64,000 nt of DNA from Amycolatopsis mediterranei (GCF_026017845.1 NZ_CP100416.1:5069253-5133252); one strand, 5' to 3'; shown: positions 49,782 through 59,154, counted from the first letter of the stretch. Notes: generated from the sequence alone by a model not told the origin. Numbers and translations: made by a program.

Positions 49782-51731
49782 TCAGAGCTTCAGCCGGTCA
49801 CCGAGTCCGCGGATGTGGTCCACCCCACCGCAGTCCAGGTCGAGCTGGCGGCGGCGTTCCGCGACGAACGCCCGGCCCAGGCCCGTGCGGTCCGAAGTGG
49901 ACATACTCCGGCGCAGTTCGTTCAGCAGCCCGCGTTCCTCGCCGCGCACGTGAGCGTCGACGGCGTTCTCCAGCCGCAGCAACGCCTTTTCGAAGTCGTC
50001 ACCTTCGAGGACCGCCAGCAAGTCCTCGGCGAAGGGAGAACCCGCCGCGGCCGGGCGGACGATCCGCTCGGTCGCCGTCGTGTGGGCGACCAGCAGGGCC
50101 GACAGCTCCGCCACCAGCGCCGGCCGGTCGGCTTCGGCGTTGCGCAGGTCGCGCAGCAGCTGCTCGAACCGGCGGTGGTCGGCCAGCAGCACCTCGACCA
50201 GGTCCGAACCGGGCGCCGCCGCGGCCGGGGCCGGGCGCATCCAGCCGAACGTCAGCTCCACCGCCTGGCGCCAGTGCGCGTATTCGGAGTCGCGGCGGGC
50301 CGGGTCCATCGCCGGCAGCCACTGGCCGGCCCGGTGCCAGTTGCGCCGCAGGCCCTCCAGGTCCGGCCAGTACCCGACCGACAGCCCCGCCGCGTAGGCC
50401 GCGCCGAGCGAGACCGTCTCCGCGACCATCGGACGCACCACCGGCACGTCGAGGACGTCGGCGATGCACTGCATGAGCAGGTTGTCCGCGGTCATCCCGC
50501 CGTCGACCTTCAACGTCGAAAGCGCCAGCCCGGAGTCGGCGTTCATCGCGTCGACGACCTCGCGCGTCTGCCAGCCGGTCGCCTCCAGCACCGCCCGCGC
50601 CAGGTGGCCCTTCGTGATGTACGACGTCAGCCCGGCGATCACGCCGCGCGCCTCGCTGTGCCAGTGCGGCGCGAACAGGCCGGAGAACGCGGGCACGATG
50701 TAGCAGCCGCCGTTGTCCTCGACCGTCCTGGCCAGCGTCTCGATCTCCGGCGCGCTGCCGATCAGCTCCAGGCCGTCCCGGAACCACTGCACCAGCGACC
50801 CGGTGACCGCGATGGAGCCTTCGAGGGCGTACACCGCGGGCTCGTCGCCGATCTTGAAGCCGACCGTGGTGAGCATGCCGTGGGTGGACAGCACCGGCGT
50901 CGGGCCGGTGTTGAGCAGCAGGAAGCTGCCGGTGCCGTAGGTGCACTTGGCCTCGCCGGGTGCGAAGCAGGTCTGGCCGAACAGCGCCGCCTGCTGGTCG
51001 CCGAGCGCGGCGGCGATCCGGATGCCGGGGACCACCCGCGAAGTGGTGCCGTAGACCTCGGTCGAGGACCGGATCTCTGGCAGCATCGCGCGCGGGACGT
51101 CGAAGAACTCCAGGAGCTCGTCGTCCCAGCTGAGGGTGCGCAGGTTCATCAGCATGGTGCGCGAGGCGTTGGTGACGTCGGTGACGTGCACGCCACCCTC
51201 GGCGCCGCCGGTGAGGTTCCAGATCAGCCAGCTCTCGATGGTGCCGAAGAGGACGTCGCCGCGTTCGGCGCGCTCGCGCAGGCCCGGCGTGCGCTCGAGC
51301 AGCCAGCGGACGCGCGGCGCGGAGAAGTACGTGGCCAGGGGCAGGCCGCACAGCTGACGGACGCGGTCGGCGCCCGGCTCGCGGGCGAGCTGTTCGAGCA
51401 TGGCGTCGGTGCGGGTGTCCTGCCAGACGATCGCCCGCCCGACGGGGTTGCCGGTGCGCCGGTCCCACAGGACGGTGGTCTCGCGCTGGTTGGCGATCCC
51501 GAGCCCGACGACCTGCTCGGCGGTCGCCCCGGCGTCGGCCAGCGCCTGCGGGACGATCCGGGACAGGTTCCGCCAGATCTCGGTCGCGTCGTGCTCGACC
51601 CAGCCGGGCCGGGGGAAGTGCTGCTGGTGTTCGCGCTGGACGACCGAGACGAGCCGGCCGCGTGCGTCGAACAGGATGCACCGGGTGGAGGTGGTGCCCT
51701 GGTCGATGGACATCACGTACCGCTGGACCAT
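49782..51731 (-). CDS. Glycerol kinase fused to a hemerythrin-like domain
   Basis: A protein of 649 aa. Residues 1-505 are a complete glycerol kinase (SIDQGTTSTRCILFD, NQRETTVLWDRRTG, GDQQAALFGQ, YGTGSFLLLNTG, GSIAVTGSLVQW). Residues about 508-615 are a hemerythrin-type four-helix bundle with His519 (LLADHRRFEQLL), His550 and Glu555 (LVAHTTATERIVRP), and His594 and Glu598 (VDAHVRGEE). Some canonical ligands are replaced, so metal binding is uncertain. Normal GlpK ends near 500. ATG 51731 lies 10 bases after the IclR stop, with AGGGAGGGG between. The locus also holds a normal glpK at 53500, so this is a second, possibly redox- or oxygen-modulated kinase. Confidence 0.85.
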   Translation of the reverse strand: MVQRYVMSIDQGTTSTRCILFDARGRLVSVVQREHQQHFPRPGWVEHDATEIWRNLSRIVPQALADAGATAEQVVGLGIANQRETTVLWDRRTGNPVGRAIVWQDTRTDAMLEQLAREPGADRVRQLCGLPLATYFSAPRVRWLLERTPGLRERAERGDVLFGTIESWLIWNLTGGAEGGVHVTDVTNASRTMLMNLRTLSWDDELLEFFDVPRAMLPEIRSSTEVYGTTSRVVPGIRIAAALGDQQAALFGQTCFAPGEAKCTYGTGSFLLLNTGPTPVLSTHGMLTTVGFKIGDEPAVYALEGSIAVTGSLVQWFRDGLELIGSAPEIETLARTVEDNGGCYIVPAFSGLFAPHWHSEARGVIAGLTSYITKGHLARAVLEATGWQTREVVDAMNADSGLALSTLKVDGGMTADNLLMQCIADVLDVPVVRPMVAETVSLGAAYAAGLSVGYWPDLEGLRRNWHRAGQWLPAMDPARRDSEYAHWRQAVELTFGWMRPAPAAAAPGSDLVEVLLADHRRFEQLLRDLRNAEADRPALVAELSALLVAHTTATERIVRPAAAGSPFAEDLLAVLEGDDFEKALLRLENAVDAHVRGEERGLLNELRRSMSTSDRTGLGRAFVAERRRQLDLDCGGVDHIRGLGDRLKL

Positions 51732-51741
51732 GCCCCTCCCT

Positions 51742-52509
51742 TCACCATCGGGACGCACCCAGGTCCCGCGAAACCGCCCGCGCCGCGTCGCGGACGTGGC
51801 CCAGCAGCCGGGCGCTCGGGCTGCCGTCCGGCTCGCAGATTCGCTCCACCGCGCCGGACACCCCGAGCGCGCCGACCACGATGCCGCCGTGGCCGCGGAT
51901 CGGGGCCGCGATGCCGGCCTCGCCCGAGATCATCTCGCCGTTCTCCGCGGCCCAGCCCGCTTCGCGGACTTTGGCGCACGCGCGCTTGATCGCCGTCTGG
52001 GTGACCAGGGTCCGGCGGGTGTAGGCCTCCGGTTCGCCGGTGCGCAACGATGCCACGAGAGCCGTGTCGTAGGCCAGCAGGACCTTGCCCAGCGCCGTCG
52101 CGTGCAGCGGCAGCAGCGTGCCGACGTCGAGGGTCTGCAGGCTGTCGTCCGGCCGGAACACGTGGTGCACGACCAGCACCCGGCCCTCCAGGGGGGCGCC
52201 GATCCGGACCGCCTCGCCGCTGCGCGCGGCGAGGGCGTCGGCCCAGTTGATCGCCCGGGACCGCAGCTCGTTGACGTCGAGGTAGCTCGTGCCCAGGTGC
52301 AGCAGCGCCGCGCCGAGCTGGTACTTGCCCGTGTCGCGGTCCTGTTCGACGAACCCGACGCCCTGCAGCGTGCGCAGGATCCCGTGCGCGGTGCCCTTCG
52401 CCAGTTCGAGGGCGTCGGCGATCTCGCCGACACCCAGGCGCCCCGAGCCGCGCGCCAGCAACCGCAGGATCGCGGCGGCGCGCTCGATGGACTGGATCGG
52501 ACCGGGCAC
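51742..52509 (-). CDS. gylR: IclR-family glycerol regulator, GylR-like
   Basis: A protein of 255 aa. The N-terminal winged helix (SIERAAAILRLLARGSGRLGVGEIADALELAKGTAHGILRTLQGVGFVEQD) and C-terminal IclR effector domain (LLPLHATALGKVLLAYD, GEMISGEAGIAAPIRGHGGIVVGALGVSG) match Streptomyces GylR, the glycerol-3-phosphate-responsive repressor of glycerol operons. It is divergent from glpF and co-directional with the kinase-hemerythrin gene. GTG 52509 lacks a strong ribosome site, so the start is likely but not certain. Two candidate operators lie between it and glpF. Confidence 0.85.
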   Translation of the reverse strand: MPGPIQSIERAAAILRLLARGSGRLGVGEIADALELAKGTAHGILRTLQGVGFVEQDRDTGKYQLGAALLHLGTSYLDVNELRSRAINWADALAARSGEAVRIGAPLEGRVLVVHHVFRPDDSLQTLDVGTLLPLHATALGKVLLAYDTALVASLRTGEPEAYTRRTLVTQTAIKRACAKVREAGWAAENGEMISGEAGIAAPIRGHGGIVVGALGVSGAVERICEPDGSPSARLLGHVRDAARAVSRDLGASRW

Positions 52510-52537
52510 GGCGCGACCCTAACCCGACCGGCCCGGA

Positions 52538-52582
52538 TTCGACAATGTCGAACATCCACTCCGGCCGTTCGACAATGCCGAC
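52538..52582. promoter_or_regulatory. Paired GylR-like operators
   Basis: TTCGACAATGTCGAA (52538-52552) is a perfect dyad around one base. TTCGACAATGCCGAC (52568-52582) is a degraded second copy exactly 30 bp away, about three helical turns. Both lie upstream of the glpF -35 and downstream of the gylR start on the other strand, suited to control both directions. Confidence 0.72.
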
Positions 52583-52591
52583 CGCCGTCCG

Positions 52592-52620
52592 TTGACCCGC
52601 CCGAAGCACGAACTTAACTT
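52592..52620 (+). promoter_or_regulatory. glpF promoter
   Basis: -35 TTGACC (52592-52597), 17-bp spacer, -10 TAACTT (52615-52620), 43 bases upstream of the glpF ATG. It sits immediately after the second operator. Confidence 0.7.
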
Positions 52621-52663
52621 TCATCCACCAATAGGGGGACAAGGTCCTTTGTGGAGGAAAGCA

Positions 52664-53485
52664 ATGGTGCGAAGCCTCAAAGCCCGCGGACTGGCCGGCG
52701 AACTGGCGGCCGAGTTCGTGGGGACGATGATCCTCATCCTGTTCGGGTGTGGCGTGGTGGCGCAGGTCGTCGCCGCGGGCATCGGGGACCACGACAGCAT
52801 CGCCTGGGCCTGGGGCCTCGGTGTCACGCTCGGTGTCTACGTCGCTTCGCGGATCAGCGGGGCGCACCTGAACCCCGCCGTCACGATCGCCCTGGCGGTG
52901 TTCAAGGGCTTCGAGTGGCGCAAGGTCGCCCCCTACGCCCTGGCCCAGACGGCCGGCGCGTTCCTGGCCGCGATGCTGGTGCGGTGGAACTACACCGAGG
53001 TGCTCAACGCCAAGGACCCGGGCCTGACGATCAAGACCCAGGGCGTGTTCTCCACCCTTCCGGGTAACGGCACGCTCCCGGTGGGTGACTGGGGCGCCTT
53101 CCGCGACCAGATCATCGGCACCGCGATCCTCGTCCTGGTGATCTTCGCCATCACCGACCTGCGCAACACCTCGCCGGGCGCGAACCTGGCCCCGGTCGTC
53201 GTCGGCTTCCTGGTCGTCGCGATCGGCATGGCCTGGGGCACGAACGCCGGCTACGCGATCAACCCCGCCCGCGACTTCGGCCCACGCCTGGCCTCCTGGC
53301 TGACTGGCTACGACACGGCGTTCACCGACCAATACGGCTTCCCGTACTGGTGGATCCCGATCGTGGCGCCGATCGTCGGCGCGGTGATCGGCGGCGCGAT
53401 CTACAAGTACCTGATCGAGCGGCACCTGCCCGCCGGGGACCCGCTGGACGCCATGCCCGCCAAGGACCTCGAGCCCGCCAACTGA
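52664..53485 (+). CDS. glpF: Glycerol uptake facilitator (aquaglyceroporin)
   Basis: A protein of 273 aa, MIP family. The two pore signatures are HLNPAVT and AINPARDFGPR; the Asp after NPAR and the following GPR are the glycerol-type rather than water-type selectivity pattern. Six helices plus the two half-helices are visible. ATG 52664 has a TGGAGGAAAG site. First gene of glpF-glpK-glpD, with 14 bases to glpK. Confidence 0.95.
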   Translation: MVRSLKARGLAGELAAEFVGTMILILFGCGVVAQVVAAGIGDHDSIAWAWGLGVTLGVYVASRISGAHLNPAVTIALAVFKGFEWRKVAPYALAQTAGAFLAAMLVRWNYTEVLNAKDPGLTIKTQGVFSTLPGNGTLPVGDWGAFRDQIIGTAILVLVIFAITDLRNTSPGANLAPVVVGFLVVAIGMAWGTNAGYAINPARDFGPRLASWLTGYDTAFTDQYGFPYWWIPIVAPIVGAVIGGAIYKYLIERHLPAGDPLDAMPAKDLEPAN

Positions 53486-53499
53486 GTAGGAGCACGACC

Positions 53500-55014
53500 A
53501 TGCCGGACTTCGTCGGCGCCGTAGACCAGGGCACCACCAGCACCCGCTTCATGATCTTCGACCACGGCGGCAACGAGATCGCCCGCCACCAGCTCGAGCA
53601 CGAGCAGATCCTGCCCAAGCCGGGCTGGGTCGAGCACGACGCCACCGAGATCTGGGAACGCACCCGCTCGGTCATCGCGACCGCGCTCAACAAGGCGAAC
53701 CTGACCGTCGGCGACCTGGCCGCGCTGGGCATCACCAACCAGCGCGAGACCACCGTCGTGTGGAACCGCCGCACCGGCCGCCCGTACCACAACGCCATCG
53801 TCTGGCAGGACACCCGCACCGACCGGATCGCCTCCGCGCTCGAGCGCGAGGGCAAGGGCGACGTCATCCGCCGCAAGGCCGGCCTGCCGCCCGCCACCTA
53901 CTTCTCCGGCGGCAAGCTGCAGTGGATCCTCGAGAACGTCGAAGGCGTGCGCGAGGACGCCGAGAAGGGCGACGCCCTCTTCGGCACCACCGACTCGTGG
54001 CTGATCTGGAACCTCACCGGCGGCCCGGACGGCGGCGTCCACGTCACCGACCCGACCAACGCCTCCCGCACCATGCTGATGGACCTCGAGACGCTGGACT
54101 GGGACGACGAACTGCTGTCGTTCTTCAACGTCCCGCGCCGGATGCTCCCGGCGATCCGGCCGTCGTCGAACCCCGGCTTCGGCACCACCCGCGCGGACGG
54201 CCCGCTCGGCGGCGAGGTCGCCATCACCGGCGTCCTCGGCGACCAGCAGGCCGCCACCGTCGGGCAGGTCTGCTTCCGGCCCGGCGAGGCCAAGAACACC
54301 TACGGCACCGGCAACTTCCTGCTGCTGAACACCGGCCAGGAGCTCGTCCGCTCGAAGCACGGCCTGCTCACGACGCTGTGCTACCAGTTCGGCGACGACA
54401 AGCCGGTCTACGCGCTGGAAGGCTCGATCGCGGTCACCGGTTCCGCGGTGCAGTGGCTGCGCGACCAGCTGGGCATCATCAGCGGCGCGTCCCAGAGCGA
54501 GAGTCTGGCCCGCCAGGTCGAGGACAACGGTGGCATCTACTTCGTCCCGGCGTTCTCCGGTCTGTTCGCGCCGTACTGGCGCTCCGACGCCCGCGGCGCG
54601 ATCGTCGGCCTCACCCGCGCCACCACCAACGCCCACCTGGCGCGGGCGACCCTGGAAGCGATCTGCTACCAGACCCGCGACGTCGTCGAGGCGATGCAGA
54701 ACGACTCCGGCGTCACGCTGGACGTGCTGCGGGTGGACGGCGGCGTCACCGCCAACGAGCTGTGCATGCAGCTGCAGGCGGACATCCTCGGCGTGCCGGT
54801 GTCGAAGCCGGTCGTGGCCGAGACCACCGCGCTCGGTGCCGCCTACGCGGCCGGGCTGGCCGTCGGCTTCTGGAAGTCGACCGACGAGCTCGAGCAGAAC
54901 TGGAACGAGGACAAGCGCTGGACGCCGTCGTGGAGCGACGAGCAGCGCGCCGAAGGCTACGCGGGCTGGCAGAAGGCCGTTGGCCGCACGCTCGACTGGG
55001 TCGACGTGCAGTGA
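53500..55014 (+). CDS. glpK: Glycerol kinase
   Basis: A protein of 504 aa, canonical length. Landmarks are AVDQGTTSTRFMIFD, NQRETTVVWNRRTGRP, WQDTRTD, LGDQQAATVGQ and YGTGNFLLLNTG, with the glycerol-binding Arg-Glu and Tyr residues in place. It phosphorylates glycerol to sn-glycerol-3-phosphate. Unlike the 49782 copy it has no C-terminal extension. TAGGAG precedes ATG 53500. Next in the operon is glpD after 17 bases. Confidence 0.96.
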   Translation: MPDFVGAVDQGTTSTRFMIFDHGGNEIARHQLEHEQILPKPGWVEHDATEIWERTRSVIATALNKANLTVGDLAALGITNQRETTVVWNRRTGRPYHNAIVWQDTRTDRIASALEREGKGDVIRRKAGLPPATYFSGGKLQWILENVEGVREDAEKGDALFGTTDSWLIWNLTGGPDGGVHVTDPTNASRTMLMDLETLDWDDELLSFFNVPRRMLPAIRPSSNPGFGTTRADGPLGGEVAITGVLGDQQAATVGQVCFRPGEAKNTYGTGNFLLLNTGQELVRSKHGLLTTLCYQFGDDKPVYALEGSIAVTGSAVQWLRDQLGIISGASQSESLARQVEDNGGIYFVPAFSGLFAPYWRSDARGAIVGLTRATTNAHLARATLEAICYQTRDVVEAMQNDSGVTLDVLRVDGGVTANELCMQLQADILGVPVSKPVVAETTALGAAYAAGLAVGFWKSTDELEQNWNEDKRWTPSWSDEQRAEGYAGWQKAVGRTLDWVDVQ

Positions 55015-55031
55015 GCAGGAGGAGGAACACC

Positions 55032-56720
55032 GTGACAGCGCTTTCCCCGCAGTACCGCGCGGAAACGTTGCGGAAGCTGGTGGACGAAGAGGTCGACGTG
55101 CTCGTCGTCGGCGGGGGAGTGACCGGGGCCGGCGTCGCGCTCGACGCCGCGTCCCGGGGGCTGTCGACCGCGCTGGTCGAGGCCCGCGACTTCGCCGCCG
55201 GCACGTCCAGCCGGTCGTCCAAGCTGATCCACGGCGGGCTGCGCTACCTGGAACAGCTGGACTTCAAGCTGGTCCGCGAGGCGCTCAAGGAGCGGGGCCT
55301 GCTGCTGCAGACGCTGGCCCCGCACCTGGTGCGGCCGGTGAAGTTCCTGGTCCCGCTGCAGCACCGGGTGTGGGAGCGCGGCTACATCGGCGCCGGCGTC
55401 ACGCTGTACGACACCCTCGGGGGCGCCCGCGCGCTGCCGCGGCACCGGCACCTGTCCAAGCGGGGCGCCTTCAAGGTCGCGCCGGCGCTCGCGGACGACG
55501 CGCTGATCGGGGCGATCCAGTACTACGACGCCCAGGTCGACGACGCCCGCCACACGATGACGATCGCGCGGACGGCCGCCGAGCAGGGCGCTTCGGTCCT
55601 GACCCGGGCTCGCGTGACTTCGCTGCTTCGCGACGGCGAGCGGGTCGTCGGCGCGAAGGTGGTCGACCGCGAGAGCGGCATCGAGTTCGAGATCCGGGCG
55701 CGCACCGTGGTGGCCGCGACCGGCGTGTGGAGCGACGACATGGCGGAGGCGGCCGGGATCCCCACGCCGTTCACCGTGCGCGCGTCGAAGGGCATCCACC
55801 TCGTGGTGCCGCGGGAGAAGATCGACCTGGACACCGGGCTGATCCTGCGCACCGAGAAGAGCGTGCTGTTCGTGATCCCGTGGGGCAAGCACTGGCTCGT
55901 CGGCACCACCGACACCGAGTGGGACCTCGACCGCGAGCACCCGGCGGCGAGCCGCGCGGACGTCGACTACGTGCTCGAACACCTCAACGCCGTCCTGCGT
56001 ACCCCCGTGACGCACGACGACATCGAGGGCGTGTACGCCGGTCTCCGCCCCCTGCTGGCGGCGAAGGCGGCCGCGACGACGAAGCTGTCGCGGGAGCACG
56101 CGGTGGCGCACCCGGTGCCGGGCCTGGTCATCGTGGCCGGCGGCAAGTACACGACGTACCGGGTGATGGCCGCGGACGCGGTCGACGTCGCGGTCGAGGA
56201 GCTCGGCCGCCCGGCCCCGCCGTCGTGGACCGACCGGCTCCCGATCGCCGGTGCCGAGGGCTACCACGAGCTGTGGGAGGACCGGTTCGGCGTGGCCGCG
56301 AAGTCGGGACTGCCGCTGACCCGCGTCGAGCACCTGCTGCAGCGGTACGGCACGCGGATCTGGAACCTCCTCGAGCTGATCGAGGAGCAGCCTTCGCTCG
56401 GGGAACCGATCACGGAGACCTCGGAGTACCTGCGCGTGGAGGCCGTCTACGCGGTCTCCCACGAGGGTGCGCTGCACCTGGAGGACGTCCTGACCCGGCG
56501 GACGCGGATCTCGATCGAGGAACGCGACCGGGGCGTGGCGGCGGCGCCCGTCGTGGCCGGCCTCATGGCCCCGCTGCTGGGCTGGGACGCGCACCGCACG
56601 GACCGCGAGGTGGCGAACTACCTGGCCCGGGTGGAGGCGGAGCGCTCGGCCCAGGAAGCCCCGGACGACGCGGCGGCGAACGCCACCCGCCTCACGGCCC
56701 CGGCGCTGCTGCCGAGCTGA
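55032..56720 (+). CDS. glpD: Glycerol-3-phosphate dehydrogenase (FAD)
   Basis: A protein of 562 aa. The FAD Rossmann motif is VLVVGGGVTGAGVALDAASRG, followed by the DAO-type signature SSRSSKLIHGGLRYLEQLDF and the substrate loop VIPWGKHWLVGTTDTEWD. The C-terminal DAO_C helical domain starts near 400. It oxidises glycerol-3-phosphate to dihydroxyacetone phosphate at the membrane, feeding electrons to the quinone pool. GTG 55032 has AGGAGGA. It ends 9 bases from the convergent APH-like gene with no visible terminator. Confidence 0.95.
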   Translation: MTALSPQYRAETLRKLVDEEVDVLVVGGGVTGAGVALDAASRGLSTALVEARDFAAGTSSRSSKLIHGGLRYLEQLDFKLVREALKERGLLLQTLAPHLVRPVKFLVPLQHRVWERGYIGAGVTLYDTLGGARALPRHRHLSKRGAFKVAPALADDALIGAIQYYDAQVDDARHTMTIARTAAEQGASVLTRARVTSLLRDGERVVGAKVVDRESGIEFEIRARTVVAATGVWSDDMAEAAGIPTPFTVRASKGIHLVVPREKIDLDTGLILRTEKSVLFVIPWGKHWLVGTTDTEWDLDREHPAASRADVDYVLEHLNAVLRTPVTHDDIEGVYAGLRPLLAAKAAATTKLSREHAVAHPVPGLVIVAGGKYTTYRVMAADAVDVAVEELGRPAPPSWTDRLPIAGAEGYHELWEDRFGVAAKSGLPLTRVEHLLQRYGTRIWNLLELIEEQPSLGEPITETSEYLRVEAVYAVSHEGALHLEDVLTRRTRISIEERDRGVAAAPVVAGLMAPLLGWDAHRTDREVANYLARVEAERSAQEAPDDAAANATRLTAPALLPS

Positions 56721-56729
56721 ACCGTGTGC

Positions 56730-57608
56730 TCACGGGGCCGGGCGGCAGCCCAGCTCCGTGAGCACGTACCGGGCGTTGGCCGAGATCACCGGGTTCGTGT
56801 GCCGGTAGTACGGCAGCTGGATCACCGCCATCGACAACGCTCGCCCGCGGCCGCGTTCCCAGGTCGCGTCGTCGGCGCCCACGGCGTCGCGGAAGATCTC
56901 GCGGCCGGCTGCGGTCAGCAGGTTCCAGGCGGGGATCAGGTCGCATGCCGGGTCGCCGAGGCCCGCGGTCGCCCAGTCGAGGACCCCGCTCAGGCGGCCG
57001 TCGCGCAGCAAGAGGTTGCTCGGCATCAGGTCCGCATGCACCCAGCTCGGCGGCGCAGTCCATTGTGGAGCGGCGAGCGCCTCGGCCCAGACGGCGAGGG
57101 CCGCGGCCGGGTCGAAGACCTCGTCGGTGCGGCTCAGCTCGTCGATCGCCCGGCGGGTGGCCATGTCCACAGTGGACAGCGACTGCCCGCGGTAGGCCGG
57201 GGGACCGTCCGCGCGGTTCGCCCGGAGCGCAAGGACGAACTCCGCCAAGTCGCGGGCCGGCGCTTCCCGGCCTTCGAGCGCCGGTGAGCCGTCGAGCCAG
57301 CCGTGCACCGCCCACGGCCACGGGTACCCCTCGGCCGGTTCGCCCACCGCGACGACCGGCGGGACCGCCACCGGCAGCTCGCCGAGCGCGCTCAAGGCCC
57401 GGCGTTCCTTCGCGATGTCCGAGGCGCCGCCCGCGGTCAGCGGGAGCCGGACCGTCAGGTCGGCGCCGAGGCGGTACACGGCGTTGACCGTGCCGCCGGA
57501 AGCCAGTGCAGTGATCGGCCGGTCGGCCCACGCGGGAAACTGGCCGTCCACCAGGCGCCGGACCAAAGCGGTGTCGATGGCGTGTTCGTCGGCGTGCATC
57601 CGGCCCAT
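56730..57608 (-). CDS. APH-family phosphotransferase
   Basis: A protein of 292 aa. The kinase-like fold has a Gly-rich loop ASGGTVNAVYRLG, catalytic WVHADLMPSNLLLRDG (HxDxxxxN) and LDWATAGLGDPACDL metal segment. It resembles the aminoglycoside phosphotransferase/choline kinase superfamily, whose members may modify antibiotics or primary metabolites. There is no specific resistance signature, so an aminoglycoside target should not be assumed. ATG 57608 or the nearby internal ATG 57599 may start it. Divergent from argG. Confidence 0.82.
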   Translation of the reverse strand: MGRMHADEHAIDTALVRRLVDGQFPAWADRPITALASGGTVNAVYRLGADLTVRLPLTAGGASDIAKERRALSALGELPVAVPPVVAVGEPAEGYPWPWAVHGWLDGSPALEGREAPARDLAEFVLALRANRADGPPAYRGQSLSTVDMATRRAIDELSRTDEVFDPAAALAVWAEALAAPQWTAPPSWVHADLMPSNLLLRDGRLSGVLDWATAGLGDPACDLIPAWNLLTAAGREIFRDAVGADDATWERGRGRALSMAVIQLPYYRHTNPVISANARYVLTELGCRPAP

Positions 57609-57663
57609 GTGAGCACCGAACCACCCTCGTCAACGCCTTATCCGTGAGCCGAGGCACCCCGGA

Positions 57664-57692
57664 TTGCACGACGATGCATCGCCGTGCATAAT
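57664..57692 (+). promoter_or_regulatory. argG promoter with palindromic operator
   Basis: -35 TTGCAC (57664-57669), 17-bp spacer, -10 CATAAT (57687-57692), placing the start site about 7 bases on, at the argG ATG itself (57700). A 24-bp palindrome with one mismatched pair (57665-57688; ends TGCACG/CGTGCA, centre GATGCATC) covers the promoter. TGCAT repeats 10 bp apart resemble an actinobacterial ARG box. Confidence 0.7.
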
Positions 57693-57699
57693 CATTCGC

Positions 57700-59145
57700 A
57701 TGTCCAAGGTGCTCACTTCCCTGCCCGTCGGCGAGCGTGTCGGTATCGCCTTCTCCGGTGGCCTCGACACTTCCGTAGCGGTCGCGTGGATGCGCGACAA
57801 AGGCGCGGTCCCCTGCACCTACACCGCCGACATCGGCCAGTACGACGAGCCCGACATCGATTCGGTGCCCGGGCGCGCCGGCCAGTACGGCGCCGAGATC
57901 GCCCGGCTCGTCGACTGCAAGGAAGCCCTGGTCGAAGAGGGGCTCGCGGCGCTGACGTGCGGCGCGTTCCACATCCGCACCGGCGGGCGCAGCTACTTCA
58001 ACACCACCCCGCTCGGCCGCGCGGTCACCGGCACGCTGCTGGTGCGCGCGATGCTCGAGGACGACGTCCAGATCTGGGGCGACGGCTCCACCTACAAGGG
58101 CAACGACATCGAGCGGTTCTACCGCTACGGCCTGCTGGCCAACCCCTCCCTGCGCATCTACAAGCCGTGGCTCGACGCGGACTTCGTCACCGAGCTCGGC
58201 GGCCGCAAGGAGATGTCCGAGTGGCTGGTCGCGCACGACCTGCCCTACCGCGACAGCACCGAGAAGGCCTACTCGACCGACGCCAACATCTGGGGCGCCA
58301 CGCACGAGGCCAAGTCGCTCGAGCACCTGGACACCGGGATCGAGATCGTCAAGCCGATCATGGGCGTGGCCTTCTGGGACCCCGAGGTCGAGATCGCCGC
58401 CGAGGACGTCACGATCGGCTTCGAGCAGGGCCGGCCGATGACGATCAACGGCAAGGAGTTCGCCACCGCCGTCGACCTCGTCCTCGAGGCCAACGCCATC
58501 GGCGGCCGGCACGGCCTGGGCATGTCCGACCAGATCGAGAACCGGATCATCGAGGCCAAGAGCCGCGGCATCTACGAGGCGCCCGGCATGGCGCTGCTGC
58601 ACGCGGCCTACGAGCGGCTCGTCAACGCCATCCACAACGAGGACACCCTGGCCAGCTACCACAACCACGGGCGGCAGCTCGGCCGGCTGATGTACGAGGG
58701 CCGCTGGCTGGACCCGCAGGCGATGATGCTGCGCGAGTCGCTGCAGCGCTGGGTCGGCACCGCGATCACCGGCGAGGTCACCCTGCGGCTGCGCCGCGGC
58801 GAGGACTACTCGATCATCGACACGACCGGCCCGGCGTTCAGCTACCACCCGGACAAGCTGTCGATGGAGCGGACCGAGGACTCGGCGTTCGGCCCGGTCG
58901 ACCGGATCGGCCAGCTGACCATGCGCAACCTGGACATCGCCGACTCGCGGGCGAAGCTGGAGCAGTACGCGAGCCTCGGCATGGTCGGCGGCTCGAACCC
59001 GAAGCTGATCGGCGCCGCCCAGGCCGCGTCGACCGGGCTCATCGGCGCGATGCCCGAGGGCGGCGCGGAGGCGATCGCCTCGCGCGGCAAGGCCGACGAC
59101 GTCGAGCTGCTCGACAACGCCGCGATGGAGTTCGGCACGGACTGA
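57700..59145 (+). CDS. argG: Argininosuccinate synthase
   Basis: A protein of 481 aa, the long E. coli-like type. The ATP-PPase motif is AFSGGLDTSVAVAW. Citrulline and aspartate-binding segments include TPLGRAVTGTLLV, GNDIERFYRYG and YSTDANIWGATHEAKSLE. It condenses citrulline and aspartate in arginine synthesis. It stands alone, away from the usual argCJBDR cluster. ATG 57700 is chosen over an in-frame upstream start because promoter elements run up to it, and no ribosome site exists, so a leaderless mRNA is likely. A strong terminator follows. Confidence 0.95.
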   Translation: MSKVLTSLPVGERVGIAFSGGLDTSVAVAWMRDKGAVPCTYTADIGQYDEPDIDSVPGRAGQYGAEIARLVDCKEALVEEGLAALTCGAFHIRTGGRSYFNTTPLGRAVTGTLLVRAMLEDDVQIWGDGSTYKGNDIERFYRYGLLANPSLRIYKPWLDADFVTELGGRKEMSEWLVAHDLPYRDSTEKAYSTDANIWGATHEAKSLEHLDTGIEIVKPIMGVAFWDPEVEIAAEDVTIGFEQGRPMTINGKEFATAVDLVLEANAIGGRHGLGMSDQIENRIIEAKSRGIYEAPGMALLHAAYERLVNAIHNEDTLASYHNHGRQLGRLMYEGRWLDPQAMMLRESLQRWVGTAITGEVTLRLRRGEDYSIIDTTGPAFSYHPDKLSMERTEDSAFGPVDRIGQLTMRNLDIADSRAKLEQYASLGMVGGSNPKLIGAAQAASTGLIGAMPEGGAEAIASRGKADDVELLDNAAMEFGTD

Positions 59146-59154
59146 TCCGCGAGC

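Noticed and set aside
56730..57608. Aminoglycoside resistance gene
   Set aside because: Only the general APH fold is visible; no residues specific to a resistance class, so a drug substrate is not claimed.
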